NCBI RefSeq assembly: GCF_004791585.1
Contig: NZ_SRUU01000004.1
Location: forward strand, 229,511-293,510
Length of the DNA stretch: 64,000 nucleotides
Direction: 5' to 3'
Origin: Mesorhizobium sp. M1C.F.Ca.ET.210.01.1.1
GTDB lineage: Bacteria; Pseudomonadota; Alphaproteobacteria; Rhizobiales; Rhizobiaceae
In this document: in pieces, positions 29,094 to 36,609 of the stretch
Layout: each line of letters opens with the position of its first letter
Position numbering within the stretch: position 1 is the first letter of the stretch
Position numbers and translations under genes: made by a program
Notes under the pieces: generated by a model
Told to the model about the DNA's origin: nothing
The model's input: the letters and a program-made list of their open reading frames with translations, nothing else
Databases searched by the model: none

Positions 29094-29945
29094 ATGACCA
29101 CAGCACCCGCTCAGGCAGGGTGGCGGTTCAGACAGCCGAGTGTCATTCCGGGCTTCGGGTTGACGCTCGGCTTCTCGCTTGCCTACCTCACGCTCATCAT
29201 CCTTATCCCGCTTTCAGGGCTGGTGTGGCGCTCGGCAGCGCTCGGCTGGACCGATTTCTGGGCGATCGCCATGGATCGCCGCACCCTGAACGCACTCGAA
29301 ATCAGCTTCGGCGCTGCCTTGATCGCCGCTGCCGTCAACGTCGTGTTCGGTACGCTCGTTGCCTGGGTGCTGGTGCGTTATCGTTTTCCGGGCCGCCGCA
29401 TCGTAGATGCCATGGTTGACCTGCCCTTTGCCTTGCCGACGGCCGTGGCCGGCATCTCCCTTACCACGCTCTATGCGCCGAATGGCTGGATCGGCCATCT
29501 TCTGGCGCCGCTCGGCGTCAAGGTCGCCTACACGCCGCTCGGCATCGTCGTGGCCCTGGTCTTCATCGGCCTGCCTTTCGTCGTGCGCACCGTGCAGCCG
29601 ATCATGGAAGAGTTGGACAAGGAGGTGGAGGAAGCCGCCGCCACGCTCGGCGCCAGCCGCTTCCAGATCATCACCCGCGTGCTCTTCCCGGGCCTGGCGC
29701 CGGCAATCATCACCGGTTTCTCGCTCGCTTTCGCGCGCGGCGTCGGCGAATACGGCTCGGTCATCTTCATCGCCGGCAACCTGCCCTTCAAGTCGGAGAT
29801 CGCGCCGCTTCTGATCGTGATCCGGTTGGAGGAGTACAATTATCCGGCAGCGACCGCGATCGCCGCGATCATGCTGGCGCTGTCCTTCCTGATGCTTTTG
29901 GTCGTCAATCTCGCCCAGACATGGAGCCGCAAGCGCTATGGCTGA
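29094..29945 (+). CDS. cysT: Sulfate ABC transporter permease CysT (CysU)
   Basis: A 283-residue inner-membrane permease with about six membrane segments. VIPGFGLTLGFSLAYLTLI at the N-terminus matches CysT proteins, and the EAA loop is EEAAATLGASRFQIITRVLFPGL. It forms the sulfate/thiosulfate channel with CysW. The gene overlaps cysW by 8 bp, implying coupled translation, and starts 65 bp after the sulfate-binding protein stop. Confidence 0.95.
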   Translation: MTTAPAQAGWRFRQPSVIPGFGLTLGFSLAYLTLIILIPLSGLVWRSAALGWTDFWAIAMDRRTLNALEISFGAALIAAAVNVVFGTLVAWVLVRYRFPGRRIVDAMVDLPFALPTAVAGISLTTLYAPNGWIGHLLAPLGVKVAYTPLGIVVALVFIGLPFVVRTVQPIMEELDKEVEEAAATLGASRFQIITRVLFPGLAPAIITGFSLAFARGVGEYGSVIFIAGNLPFKSEIAPLLIVIRLEEYNYPAATAIAAIMLALSFLMLLVVNLAQTWSRKRYG

Positions 29946-30822
29946 TCCCGAGATCAAATCCTACGAGCCGCATCACGAGAGCCTGTCGGCGGCAGTAACC
30001 GAAAGTCGGCAAGTCAAGGCGGTGCTGATGGCGATCGCCTTCGCTTTCCTCGCGGTCTTCCTGCTTTTGCCGCTGATCGTCGTCTTCCACGAGGCGCTTG
30101 CCAAGGGCATAGGCGCCTATACTGAAGCGCTTTCCAATCCCGACACGCGCTCGGCCATTCGGCTGACGCTGCTGGTGGCGGTGATCTCGGTGCCGCTCAA
30201 CGTCATTTTCGGCATCTCGGCCGCCTGGGCGATCGCCAAGTTCGAGTTCAAGGGCAAGGCGTTTCTGACCACGCTCATAGACCTGCCTTTCTCGGTCTCG
30301 CCGGTCATTTCGGGTCTAGTCTACGTGCTGCTCTTCGGCGCGCAGGGGCTGCTCGGCGAATGGCTGAAGGCGCACGGCATCCAGATTTTGTTCGCTGTGC
30401 CGGGCATTGTGCTCGCCACCGTTTTCGTCACCTTCCCTTTCGTTGCCCGCGAGCTGATCCCGCTGATGCAGGAACAGGGCAACGGCGACGAGGAAGCAGC
30501 CCTTTCGCTCGGCGCCAATGGCTGGCAGACCTTCTGGCATGTGACGCTGCCCAACGTAAAATGGGGCCTGCTCTACGGCGTGCTGCTGTGCAACGCCCGC
30601 GCCATGGGTGAGTTCGGCGCGGTGTCGGTGGTTTCGGGCCACATTCGCGGCCTCACCAACACCATGCCGCTGCATGTCGAAATCCTCTACAATGAGTACA
30701 ACGCCGTCGGCGCCTTCGCCGTGGCTTCGCTGCTTGCCAGCCTGGCGCTGGTGACGCTGGTCTTGAAAACACTTCTCGAGATGCGCTACGGCGCCGAGAT
30801 CGCTGCGACGCGCGGACATTAG
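29938..30822 (+). CDS. cysW: Sulfate ABC transporter permease CysW
   Basis: A 294-residue inner-membrane permease, partner of CysT. It has a cytoplasmic N-terminus, about six membrane segments and the EAA loop DEEAALSLGANGWQTFWHVTLPN. The C-terminal region NTMPLHVEILYNEYNAVGAFAVAS is characteristic of CysW. Its start lies within the end of cysT. A palindromic repeat begins one base after its stop codon and separates it from cysA. Confidence 0.95.
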   Translation: MADPEIKSYEPHHESLSAAVTESRQVKAVLMAIAFAFLAVFLLLPLIVVFHEALAKGIGAYTEALSNPDTRSAIRLTLLVAVISVPLNVIFGISAAWAIAKFEFKGKAFLTTLIDLPFSVSPVISGLVYVLLFGAQGLLGEWLKAHGIQILFAVPGIVLATVFVTFPFVARELIPLMQEQGNGDEEAALSLGANGWQTFWHVTLPNVKWGLLYGVLLCNARAMGEFGAVSVVSGHIRGLTNTMPLHVEILYNEYNAVGAFAVASLLASLALVTLVLKTLLEMRYGAEIAATRGH

Positions 30823-30870
30823 ATGCATGTCGCCCAAAAGTGTGTAGCGGTTTTGGGACAACGACAGCAT
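30823..30870 (+). repeat. Stop-codon-abutting palindromic repeat, copy 1
   Basis: A 48-bp element beginning ATGCATGTCGCCCAAAAG and ending TTTTGGGACAACGACAGCAT; the arms GTCGCCCAAAA and TTTTGGGACAACGAC form an imperfect hairpin. It starts directly after the cysW TAG, inside the cys operon, 20 bp before cysA. It reads in the same direction as the gene whose stop it follows. Confidence 0.85.
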
Positions 30871-30890
30871 CGACTAACTGAGGGATCTCT

Positions 30891-31931
30891 ATGGAAGTTC
30901 GCGTTGTCAACGTGCGCAAGGAGTTTGAGCGGTTTCCTGCGCTCCATGACGTGTCGCTCGACATCAGGTCGGGCGAGCTTATCGCGCTGCTCGGACCGTC
31001 CGGCTCCGGCAAGACGACGCTTCTGCGTCTGATCGCCGGCCTGGAGCGGCCGACCAAGGGCGCCATCTTCTTCGGCGACGAGGACGCCTCCCAGAAGTCG
31101 ATCCAAGAGCGCAATGTCGGCTTCGTCTTCCAGCACTACGCGCTGTTCCGCCACATGACTGTCGCCGACAATATCGGCTTCGGCCTGAAGGTCCGGCATG
31201 GCGCGGCGCGCCCGTCGGCGTCGGAGATCCGCCGCCGCGCTTCCGAACTGCTCGACCTCGTCCAGCTCTCGGGGCTGGAGAAGCGCTATCCGGCGCAGCT
31301 CTCCGGCGGCCAGCGCCAGCGCGTGGCGCTCGCACGCGCCATGGCAATCGAACCCAAGGTGTTGCTGCTCGACGAGCCGTTCGGCGCCCTCGACGCGCAG
31401 GTACGTCGCGAGTTGCGGCGCTGGCTGCGCGAGATCCACGACGCCACCGGCCATACCACGGTCTTCGTCACTCACGACCAGGAGGAAGCGCTTGAACTCG
31501 CCGACCGTGTCGTCGTCATGAGCCAGGGCCGCATCGAGCAGGTCGGCTCGGCCGACGAGATCTACGACATGCCGAACTCACCCTTCGTCTACAGCTTCAT
31601 CGGTGAATCGAGCTCGCTGCCGGTCAAGGTCGACAACGGCGAGATCTGGCTCGCCGACCGACCTATCGGTTTGCCGGCGTCCAACGCTGCCTCCGGCGAG
31701 GCACTGCTCTATTTCCGCCCGCACGATGTCGAGCTGCTTGACGGCTGCAGCGGCTGCATCGCCGGCACGGTCGCCGCCAGCCGGCGCGTCGCCGGCACAA
31801 GGCGGGTCGAGCTCGAGATCGGCGGCGAGCGCCAGCGCGTCGAGATCGAGCTGCCGGTCGACCATCCCGCGGCGCAGAAGAGCCGCGTGGCCTTCAGGCC
31901 GCGGCGCTGGAAACTTTTCCCGGCTTCCTGA
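30891..31931 (+). CDS. cysA: Sulfate ABC transporter ATP-binding protein CysA
   Basis: A 346-residue ABC ATPase with Walker [10 protein letters not shown] (about residues 35-43), Q-loop FQHYALF, signature LSGGQRQR, Walker [13 protein letters not shown] and the CysA-type C-terminal regulatory domain (YFRPHDVEL). GAGGGA lies about 8 nt before the ATG. It powers CysTW. A 48-bp palindromic repeat lies between it and cysW, which may alter the level of cysA transcript. Confidence 0.95.
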   Translation: MEVRVVNVRKEFERFPALHDVSLDIRSGELIALLGPSGSGKTTLLRLIAGLERPTKGAIFFGDEDASQKSIQERNVGFVFQHYALFRHMTVADNIGFGLKVRHGAARPSASEIRRRASELLDLVQLSGLEKRYPAQLSGGQRQRVALARAMAIEPKVLLLDEPFGALDAQVRRELRRWLREIHDATGHTTVFVTHDQEEALELADRVVVMSQGRIEQVGSADEIYDMPNSPFVYSFIGESSSLPVKVDNGEIWLADRPIGLPASNAASGEALLYFRPHDVELLDGCSGCIAGTVAASRRVAGTRRVELEIGGERQRVEIELPVDHPAAQKSRVAFRPRRWKLFPAS

Positions 31932-32004
31932 TACATCTTTCTGCTTGCCGCTTTCCTGTGGCGCCCGCCGGGCGCGCGATGAATCTGCCTGGAAGAAAAT
32001 CCTG

Positions 32005-32020
32005 CCAAACAGCTGTTTGG
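32005..32020. other. Perfect 16-bp palindrome after cysA
   Basis: CCAAACAGCTGTTTGG is a perfect palindrome about 75 bp after the cysA stop; the sequence GCGGCGCTTTTT follows. It can be a weak rho-independent terminator (6-bp stem, 4-base loop, T-run displaced by 7 nt) or a protein-binding site between cysA and the second sulfate-binding protein gene. The sequence alone does not decide. Confidence 0.45.
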
Positions 32021-32135
32021 GCGGCGCTTTTTCCTGGCGCCTGCCATCCACTCGGAGCACGTGCCTCGTCGGACCAGACTTTCCTTTTTATAGTCGCATC
32101 ATAGTTTTTGACTATTCCGAAGGAGACTCGTTTCC

Positions 32136-33122
32136 ATGAAGCGCTTGCTGCTTGGCATCGCCACTTTCGCCGGCCTCGTCCTCGCCTCCCCCCAAGCCTG
32201 GTCGGCCGACAGGCTCTTGAATGCCTCCTACGACGTTGGCCGCGAATTGTTCGCCGACATCAACAAGGCCTTCATCGCCAAGCATCCCGGCGTGACGATC
32301 GATCAGTCCCACGCCGGCGCCTCGGCGCAGGCGCGCGCCGTCGCCGATGGTCTGGGTGCCGATGTCGTCACTTTCAACCAGGTCACCGACGTCGATTTCC
32401 TGGTCAAGAAAGGCCTGGTCTCCGCCGACTGGCAGAAGGATTTCCCCGACAACGCCTCGCCCTTCTATTCGCTGCCGTCCTTCCTGGTGCGCGCCGGCAA
32501 TCCCAAGCACATCAAGGACTGGAGCGATCTCGTGCGCGACGACGTGCAGGTGATCTTCCCCAACCCTAGGACATCGGGCAACGCGCGGTACACCTACCTG
32601 GCGGCGACCGCCTATGCGAAGGAAGCCTTCAAGGGCGACGACGCCAAGGTGAAGGAGTTCATCGCCAAGCTGTTCAATAACGTGCCGATCTTCGACACCG
32701 GCGGCCGCGCTGCCACCACCACCTTCGTGCAACACGAGATCGGCGACGTGCTGATCACTTTCGAATCGGAAACGCGCGGCATCCGCAAGGAATATGGCGA
32801 CGACAAATTCGAGCAGGTCACGCCTTCGGTCAGCCTGCTTGCCGAATTCCCGGTGGCGATTGTCGACAAGGTCGCAGACGAGCACGGCAGCCGCGATCTC
32901 GCCAAGACCTATCTCGACTTCCTCTATTCGCCCGAGGGCCAGGACATTGCCGCCCGCGACGGCCTGCGGGCCCGCGACGCTGCGGTCGCCGCCAAATACA
33001 AGGCGGATTTTCCCGACGTCCGCCTGTTGAAGGTGGACGAGGTCTTCGGCGGCTGGGAGAAGGTGCAGAAGGAGCATTTCGCGGCGGGCGGCCTGCTCGA
33101 CCAGGCCTACGGTAGCCGCTAG
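32136..33122 (+). CDS. Second sulfate ABC transporter substrate-binding protein
   Basis: A 328-residue periplasmic protein with a signal peptide ending at PQAWSA (about residue 23). Family segments match the first paralogue: LLNASYDVGRELF, QSHAGASAQARAVADGLGADVV, NPRTSGNARYTYL and FGGW. It is related to, but well diverged from, the protein at 28000-29028. It follows cysA after a 204-bp gap with its own possible control elements, so it may be expressed separately. Two binding proteins sharing one CysTWA complex would parallel the sulfate- and thiosulfate-binding pair of enteric bacteria. Confidence 0.94.
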   Translation: MKRLLLGIATFAGLVLASPQAWSADRLLNASYDVGRELFADINKAFIAKHPGVTIDQSHAGASAQARAVADGLGADVVTFNQVTDVDFLVKKGLVSADWQKDFPDNASPFYSLPSFLVRAGNPKHIKDWSDLVRDDVQVIFPNPRTSGNARYTYLAATAYAKEAFKGDDAKVKEFIAKLFNNVPIFDTGGRAATTTFVQHEIGDVLITFESETRGIRKEYGDDKFEQVTPSVSLLAEFPVAIVDKVADEHGSRDLAKTYLDFLYSPEGQDIAARDGLRARDAAVAAKYKADFPDVRLLKVDEVFGGWEKVQKEHFAAGGLLDQAYGSR

Positions 33123-33146
33123 CCTTTCAATCGGAAGGAGCAAGAG

Positions 33147-33170
33147 AGCCGGCCTTTGCCGGCTTTCTTC
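33147..33170 (+). terminator. Rho-independent terminator after the second sulfate-binding protein gene
   Basis: AGCCGGC (33147-33153) and GCCGGCT (33158-33164) pair around the loop CTTT, followed by TTCTTC. It lies 25 bp after the stop codon and closes the sulfate block before the Rrf2 gene. Confidence 0.75.
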
Positions 33171-33369
33171 ACATCTGGGGTCGGTATCGCCTTGCCGGCG
33201 ACGACATCGCGGCCAATGTGAAAAACGTTACGAAGAATCAACGCGTTTGTGCCTAAACCTGTGTCGACGAATTGTTGTGCCAATCGCGCCGCGCGGCCAA
33301 ACTGTCATGATTTGCACACAAACAACCGCCAGATGCAGGGCGACTGGGGTTTGATGAACTGAATCGGGC

Positions 33370-33819
33370 ATGCTGACCAAAAAAGGCAAATACGGCCTCA
33401 AGGCCCTCGTGCATCTTTCCACCCTGCCGGTTGGCCAGCTTGCATTCGTCAACGACATAGCGGTCGCCAACAACATCCCGAAGAAGTTCCTGGATGCCAT
33501 CCTGGGCGAGTTGCGCAATGCCGGTTTCGTGCAGAGCCGCAAGGGCAAGGAAGGCGGCTACCGCCTCGCAAGGCCGGCTTCCGAGATCAAGATCGGCCAT
33601 GTCGTGCGCGTGCTCGACGGACCGCTGGCGCCGATCCCTTGCGCCAGCCGCACGCAATATCAGCGCTGCGAGGATTGCGACGAGGCGACATGCCAGGTCC
33701 GCCACATGATGCTGGAAGTGCGCCAGGCGATCGCCGAGGTGCTCGACAATCGCAGCCTCGCCGCCATGCGCGATGCTGACAACGACGATTTCCCGGCCGA
33801 ACTGACGTCGCAGATCTGA
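33370..33819 (+). CDS. Rrf2-family transcriptional regulator with four-cysteine motif (CymR/IscR-like)
   Basis: A 149-residue protein with an N-terminal winged helix-turn-helix (MLTKKGKYGLKALVHLS, then a recognition region around NNIPKKFLDAILGELRNAG) and the Rrf2 wing RKGKEGGYRLARP. The segment HVVRVLDGPLAPI resembles CymR, the cysteine-metabolism repressor of Firmicutes. Cys91, Cys100, Cys103 and Cys108 form a cluster like the Fe-S ligands of IscR/NsrR. It sits directly after the sulfate transport genes, so a sulfur-responsive role is a reasonable inference. A composite palindromic repeat overlaps the last base of its stop codon. Confidence 0.88.
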   Translation: MLTKKGKYGLKALVHLSTLPVGQLAFVNDIAVANNIPKKFLDAILGELRNAGFVQSRKGKEGGYRLARPASEIKIGHVVRVLDGPLAPIPCASRTQYQRCEDCDEATCQVRHMMLEVRQAIAEVLDNRSLAAMRDADNDDFPAELTSQI

Positions 33820-33922
33820 TGCATGTCGCCCAAAGCTGCTCTGCGGTTTTGGCAGAACGACATCCATCAAAACAAAGATTTAGGCGCGTCGCCTGATTCC
33901 GTTTCGATGCGACGCGCTTTAG
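33819..33922 (+). repeat. Stop-codon-abutting composite repeat, copy 2
   Basis: The first module, 33819-33867, starts ATGCATGTCGCCCAAAG on the final A of the Rrf2 stop codon and is a hairpin with right arm GGCAGAACGACATCCAT. The second module, about 33879-33922, has arms GCGCGTCGC (33884-33892) and GCGACGCGC (33909-33917). The same two modules in the same order occur on the minus strand at 38926-39028. Confidence 0.85.
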
Positions 33923-34017
33923 CCGCCAAGCCACAGCGCCATGCCGTTGGTTGTCTGTCCGCGTCAGACGCAGTAAAGCGGCTGAGGGATGGAACAAGGT
34001 TTGGGGGTATCTGACGC

Positions 34018-35166
34018 ATGAGGCTACCTGGGCTTGGCAAATCGCGCAGGGCCAAACGGCAACCCTCATCCGCCAGCATCTATCATACTGAGATCATCGC
34101 CGACGTGGCGGTGCCGGAGCGGGGCGAAAGCGTGCGCTTCTTCAGCCGCAAGCTCGTGCGCCCCGGCAAATTGCGCCGCGTCTCCAACAAGGATCTGCGC
34201 GAAACCCTGCTCTCCCTGTTCTATCTCGGCGTGGCGACGGTCCTGCCGGTCGCCTGGTGGGCACCGATGTGCAATTGGGCCTCATCGCTTCGGCGCAAGC
34301 GCCATTTTCGCAAGGAATTCTCGCGCTACGACGTCGCGATCAAAGCAGTGCTAGGCGATGACGCCGACACGCAAAGCCTTTTCAGGGGCCATCTCGCCGG
34401 CGCGCATCGCCGCCGCCTGATGCTTGCCGCCCATCTCGCTCCGCGACGCTGGGCGCCGGCAATCCGGCTGGAGGGCGCCGACGGCTTGCGCGAGGCCCTG
34501 CGGCGCGGCCGCGGCGCCATCGTCTGGTGCGATCAGTTCATCGCCCAGACCATCATGGGCAAGCGCGCCCTTTTCGAAGCCGGCATTGAGGCGCATCAGG
34601 TAAGCGTCAACTTCCACGGCTTTTCGGAAAGCAAATTCGGCCTGCTCGTGATCAACAGGCCGCTGGTCGCGGTCGAGAACCGCTTCCTGAAGAGCCGCAT
34701 CGTCTTCGAGCGCGCCGACGCCTACCAGGTCACCGCGCGCATCCAGAAGACGCTGAAGGAGAACGGCGTCGTGCTGATGACCAACACCATCCATGCGGGC
34801 TTCACCTTTACCGAAACCGCAATGGGCGAGCGGGGCTGGACCCACCTCGCCTCGGCGCCGGCAAATTTCGCGGCGCGCGCAGGCGCTGCGCTGTTTGCCA
34901 TGTCGACCCTGGAGACCATGCCCTTCCGCGAGTACCGCGCGATCGTCAGCCCTGAACTGAAGCCCAACGCTGCCCAGCCCGCGTCATTGCCGGCAAAGGA
35001 CGTCGCGGCAAAGAACCTCGTGCTGCAGGCGGGCTACATCCTGCTCAAGCGCGACCGTCTGCTGGAAGCTGTCAAACTATACCCCGAGCAGATGATGGCC
35101 TGGTCCGGCGCCCAGCGGCTCACCGGGCAGCACGATCAAGCTGCGATCGGCGGCGACGCCGCCTAG
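34018..35166 (+). CDS. Putative acyltransferase related to the LpxL/HtrB lysophospholipid acyltransferase superfamily
   Basis: A 382-residue protein. After a basic N-terminus there is a possible membrane segment (LLSLFYLGVATVLPVAWWAP, about residues 66-85). The middle shows the general layout of the LpxL-like family: LEGADGLREALRRGRGAIVWCDQF, then NTIHAGFTFTET near residue 245, then AARAGAALFAMST. The canonical HxxxxD/E catalytic motif is not obvious, so the activity is uncertain. It runs convergently with gluconokinase with only 13 bp between the stops. The preceding gap is filled by the composite repeat. Confidence 0.55.
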   Translation: MRLPGLGKSRRAKRQPSSASIYHTEIIADVAVPERGESVRFFSRKLVRPGKLRRVSNKDLRETLLSLFYLGVATVLPVAWWAPMCNWASSLRRKRHFRKEFSRYDVAIKAVLGDDADTQSLFRGHLAGAHRRRLMLAAHLAPRRWAPAIRLEGADGLREALRRGRGAIVWCDQFIAQTIMGKRALFEAGIEAHQVSVNFHGFSESKFGLLVINRPLVAVENRFLKSRIVFERADAYQVTARIQKTLKENGVVLMTNTIHAGFTFTETAMGERGWTHLASAPANFAARAGAALFAMSTLETMPFREYRAIVSPELKPNAAQPASLPAKDVAAKNLVLQAGYILLKRDRLLEAVKLYPEQMMAWSGAQRLTGQHDQAAIGGDAA

Positions 35167-35179
35167 AGCGGTTCAGTGT

Positions 35180-35722
35180 TTAGCCGAGTACGTCCTTCAC
35201 GATCCTGGCAACGGTCCGCGTCGCATCTGCCGTCACCGCCCTCTCGTCCGCGCCCGGCTCTTCTAGAGTCGCGAACTGGCTGTCGACCAAGCTTGCTGGC
35301 ATGAAATGGCCCTTGCGGCCCGCGACCCGCCGCCAGGCGGTCTCACGATCGATCTTGAGATAGAGGAAGACGATGCCGGGGCAAAAGCTGCGCAGCCGGT
35401 CGCGGTAGCTGCGCTTCAGCGCCGAGCAGGCTGCCACGGCCTTCTGTCCGTCGGCTACGGAAGTCGAAATGCGCTCGCCGATAGCATCGAGCCAGCCCTC
35501 GCGCAACGCATCCGTCAGCGGCTCGCCGCGCGCCATGCGCGCCACATTTTCCGGCGGGTGCAGGCGGTCGCCTTCAATAAAGATCGCCTTCAGAATTTTG
35601 GCCAGCGCCTCGCCGACGACGGTCTTGCCGCAGCCGGCCACCCCCATGACCACAATCGCCGGCGCTGACCGGATGTGGTTTGCTCGTGCCTCTGCCGGCT
35701 GTGGCGTCACCTTTTTGTCCAT
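35180..35722 (-). CDS. Gluconokinase (GntK family)
   Basis: A 180-residue cytoplasmic kinase with P-loop GVAGCGKT near residue 27, EGDRLHPPENVARMARGEPLTD (the GntK signature with conserved acidic and His residues) and CSALKRSYRDRLR. It phosphorylates gluconate to 6-phosphogluconate for the Entner-Doudoroff or pentose phosphate route. The start at 35722 (MDKKV) fits family length; an upstream TTG at 35782 would add 20 residues without similarity. It lies 104 bp downstream of a sugar ABC operon on the same strand, hinting at a linked substrate, though this is not proof. Confidence 0.92.
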   Translation of the reverse strand: MDKKVTPQPAEARANHIRSAPAIVVMGVAGCGKTVVGEALAKILKAIFIEGDRLHPPENVARMARGEPLTDALREGWLDAIGERISTSVADGQKAVAACSALKRSYRDRLRSFCPGIVFLYLKIDRETAWRRVAGRKGHFMPASLVDSQFATLEEPGADERAVTADATRTVARIVKDVLG

Positions 35723-35826
35723 GGTCTGCAGTTTGCCAGCGCACGGGGCAGAACAAAAGCATCGCCGTTGGGTGCTCCACAATGAAGGGGTAGTTTAACG
35801 GCCTCACCTAACCAGCCAATGATCGG

Positions 35827-36609
35827 TCAGACCGCCTTCGCTTGATCGGCCGTGCGCGCTTGCTCCCGCGTGCCGGAGACGATGATCTCCAGAACCTCAT
35901 GCTCGTCGGTGTTCTTGATATGGCGGTCGCCGACATTCTCGCCGCGCTTGAGCACCATGACACGGTCGCCCACGGCGAAAATGTCGACCAGCCGATGCGA
36001 GATGATGATCTGGGCAACGCCCTGCCTTTTCAGTTCCAGCATGGTCTCGAGGAGCCGCTCGGTCGCCATCACCGAGAGATTGGCGGTCGGTTCGTCGAGG
36101 ATCACGACGCGTGGCTCGAAGGAGATTGCGCGGGCAATTGCAACGGATTGCTGGCGGCCGCCCGACAGGCTTTCGACCTTCTGGAAAACGGAGTTCACAT
36201 CGACCTTGAGCCGTTTCAGCACGCTGTCGGCTTCCGCGTACATTTTCCGGCGATTGACAAACGGGCCTTTGCGCGGCCAGCGGCCGAGGAAGATGTTCTG
36301 GCCGACATCCATGTTCCCGCAAAGGGCGAAATCCTGGTAGATCATCTCGATACCGGCATCGCGGCTCTCATGCGGACTCTTGAAGTGCACCGGTTGGCCG
36401 GCGACGAAGATTTCGCCGGCATCGCGCTGATAAGCGCCAGTCAGGATCTTCATCAGTGTGGACTTCCCAGCCGAGTTGTCGCCGACCAGGCCGAGAATCT
36501 CGCCCGGATAGAGCGCCAAATCGACCTTGCGAAGCGCTTGTACGGCTCCGAAGGCCTTTTCGATGCCGCGCATTTCCACGATCGGTTGAGGCAAAGCAGC
36601 GTCAGGCAT
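35827..36609 (-). CDS. Sugar ABC transporter ATP-binding protein (single-domain, RbsA N-half-like)
   Basis: A 260-residue ATPase equal to one half of an RbsA-type protein. Walker A is GDNSAGKST (residues about 43-51; the more usual form is GENGAGKST), Q-loop IYQDFALC, signature LSGGRQQS, Walker B VVILDEPTANLSV and switch His in IISHRL. As a single domain it must act as a homodimer, which matches a permease made of two fused halves. Its start overlaps the permease end by 8 bp, indicating coupled translation. Confidence 0.92.
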   Translation of the reverse strand: MPDAALPQPIVEMRGIEKAFGAVQALRKVDLALYPGEILGLVGDNSAGKSTLMKILTGAYQRDAGEIFVAGQPVHFKSPHESRDAGIEMIYQDFALCGNMDVGQNIFLGRWPRKGPFVNRRKMYAEADSVLKRLKVDVNSVFQKVESLSGGRQQSVAIARAISFEPRVVILDEPTANLSVMATERLLETMLELKRQGVAQIIISHRLVDIFAVGDRVMVLKRGENVGDRHIKNTDEHEVLEIIVSGTREQARTADQAKAV

